Assembly (NCBI GenBank): GCA_040905265.1
Contig: JBBDRW010000085.1
Coordinates: 1 to 6,812 of the forward strand
Reading direction: 5' to 3'
Origin: JBBDRW01 sp040905265
Lineage (GTDB): Bacteria; Bacteroidota; Rhodothermia; Balneolales; Balneolaceae
Length of the DNA: 6,812 nt
The notes beneath the pieces were generated by a model that saw only the letters and a list, made by a program, of their open reading frames with translations, was not told the origin of the DNA and did no database searches. Made by a program: the position numbers and the translations under genes. Each line of letters opens with the position of its first letter. Within the stretch, counting starts at the first letter, position 1. Shown here piece by piece: positions 5,774 through 6,812 of this stretch.

Positions 5774-6712
5774 ATGGAACGACTGACAAGTAAGATTAAT
5801 AGTCACTGGTGGGATTACACGACCCTAGACGAGGAGCTTCTTGAGGATGCATCGCGTCTAACCACAAAAGATATCGAACAGCTGTCTCGGACAGGCTTCA
5901 CGGTCAATATGTATGATACTATCGAGTCTTTTTGGATGGCGGAGGCTTTAGAGTATATTAAGGCGTGGCGGAGGGCGACAGACAGCGCTCCCGTCGGCAT
6001 ATGCGGGCCAATTGGTCCGACTGAACAACTTCCACTGGTGGCGGATCTCGTAAATGCCCTCGAGGTAGATCTTCACGCTGCGCATTTCTGGGGAATGGAC
6101 GAATGGTATGACCCAGAAACGGGCGTAGAGGTTTCTACGGACCACCCATTGAGTTTTGCGAAAACGGCCATGGAGCTCTGCTTCAATCGGATCGACGAAA
6201 AGCTACGGATGCCTAAGCAGAACATTCACTTTCCGACCGTCGAAGGTCTGAAGGAGTACACGGAGAGTTTCGATGAGATTGTCTGTGGTGTGATGCAGGG
6301 GGGCCAAGGCGAAGTCAAGCATTGGGCTTTCAACGATCCGGTTAAGAGAGAACATCCCTACAAGGACGCGCCCCCTCCACCGGAAGAGTACCGCAAATGG
6401 TCCGCACGGATAGTTGAGCTCCATCCCCTGACCCTTGTCCAGAACGCACGCACTTCGTTTGCGGGGCGAATTTCGGGTATACCGACGCACGCGCTCACCG
6501 TGGGTCCAGTTGAGACATGGAAGAGTGAGAAGGTTTCGATATGGCATCCTGGTTGGCATGACAATCAATTCGGCATTCGACTAACCGCGCTGATGATTTC
6601 CAAGGGTATTGCTGATTCGAGCGTTCCCATGTCTCTTCTATCGGATCATCCAAATGTCCATTTCAACTACTACCGGCCCGGAATCCTGAGCGCGGACAGC
6701 GAGATGCATTAG
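5774..6712 (+). CDS. Divergent NagB-like (glucosamine-6-phosphate deaminase/isomerase superfamily) protein
   Basis: This 312-residue cytoplasmic protein is about 45 residues longer than E. coli NagB (266). It keeps recognisable NagB landmarks in order: a glycine-rich loop VGICGPIGPT (74-83), MDEW (108-111) matching MDEY with the catalytic Asp (here D109), HPLSF (124-128) matching HPESY, GEVKHWAFNDP (179-189) matching the NDGHIAFNEP active-site motif, NARTSF (224-229) near ANSRFF, and HALTVG (239-244). NagB converts glucosamine 6-phosphate to fructose 6-phosphate and ammonia. Here His183 is kept, but the aspartate before it is replaced (V181), the motif Glu is Asp188, and the region of the phosphate-binding lysine reads GWHDNQ (260-265) without Lys. 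A related but different reaction or substrate is plausible. GGAAGG (5762-5767), 6 nt before the ATG, supports the start. It is the last visible gene of the cluster. Confidence 0.75.
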   Translation: MERLTSKINSHWWDYTTLDEELLEDASRLTTKDIEQLSRTGFTVNMYDTIESFWMAEALEYIKAWRRATDSAPVGICGPIGPTEQLPLVADLVNALEVDLHAAHFWGMDEWYDPETGVEVSTDHPLSFAKTAMELCFNRIDEKLRMPKQNIHFPTVEGLKEYTESFDEIVCGVMQGGQGEVKHWAFNDPVKREHPYKDAPPPPEEYRKWSARIVELHPLTLVQNARTSFAGRISGIPTHALTVGPVETWKSEKVSIWHPGWHDNQFGIRLTALMISKGIADSSVPMSLLSDHPNVHFNYYRPGILSADSEMH

Positions 6713-6746
6713 TCTCTTGGAGATAAGAGTGACTATCGTCAATCAT

Positions 6747-6812
6747 AATTCCCAGTTTTTTACCGTATCGAATTCCCGGAAATTACCGTGAGGAATTCCC
6801 GGGAAAAACCGT
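6747..6812. repeat. Short tandem repeat array, about 23-24 bp period, running off the window
   Basis: Three units begin with AATTCCC at 6747, 6771 and 6794 (spacings 24 and 23 bp) and each ends in ACCGT. Each is a 19-20 nt core (the middle one reads AATTCCCGGAAATTACCGT) separated by the 4-nt spacers ATCG and GAGG once the common core is removed. The cores are near-palindromic around AATTCCCGG.AATT, and TTCCCGGGAA (6796-6805 region) is a perfect palindrome. The third unit reaches the last base, so the full copy number is unknown. The bases between the last stop codon and the array (6713-6746) hold only a weak 5-bp hairpin, CTCTT (6714-6718) / AAGAG (6725-6729), with no T-tract. Confidence 0.65.

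Noticed and set aside
6747..6812. CRISPR array
   Set aside because: Spacers of 4 nt and repeat cores of 19-20 nt that drift in sequence do not fit CRISPR repeats or spacers, and no cas gene is present.

Overview
The window holds one co-oriented (+ strand) carbohydrate uptake and utilisation cluster, with a degenerate insertion-sequence remnant at the left edge and a short tandem-repeat array at the right edge. Base composition looks close to balanced by eye. The substrate-binding protein has a signal peptide without a lipobox cysteine, followed by an SGSAEGEEE-type linker, a style common in Spirochaetota binding proteins. Together with the ribose-type transporter plus ROK regulator arrangement, this suggests a diderm bacterium, possibly a spirochaete or a Thermotoga-like lineage. 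That assignment is an inference and is not decisive.

Layout. Bases 1-550 look like an internally deleted insertion element: a 10-bp perfect inverted repeat sits at 1-10 and 541-550, and between them lies only the C-terminal part of an ExeA-type AAA ATPase (49-399). Bases 551-684 form the control region of the cluster: a good sigma-70-like promoter (TTGACA, 17 bp, TAAGAT) and two operator-like dyads with related half-sites, one over the -35 box and one just after the expected start of transcription. Then come an RbsC-type permease (685-1689), a 219-bp leader-like gap with a hairpin, a periplasmic sugar-binding protein (1909-2865), a 12-bp intercistronic hairpin, a duplicated RbsA-type ATPase with a TTG start (2955-4439), a ROK-family regulator (4469-5728) and a divergent NagB/glucosamine-6-phosphate deaminase-like protein (5774-6712). 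After the last gene, 6747-6812 carries about three copies of a 19-20 nt near-palindromic motif separated by 4-nt spacers; the array runs off the window.

How the genes work together (inference). The binding protein captures a sugar or sugar derivative in the periplasm, the permease and ATPase import it, the ROK protein probably senses the sugar or its phosphate and represses the promoter, and the NagB-like enzyme acts on the imported compound or an early product. The substrate cannot be read from sequence. The enzyme keeps the NagB fold signatures but has changed active-site and phosphate-binding positions, and the ROK protein has lost both the nucleotide-binding motif and the zinc-binding cysteines. 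The cluster may therefore handle a substrate other than the classical amino sugar. This pairing is the part of the window most likely to be undescribed.
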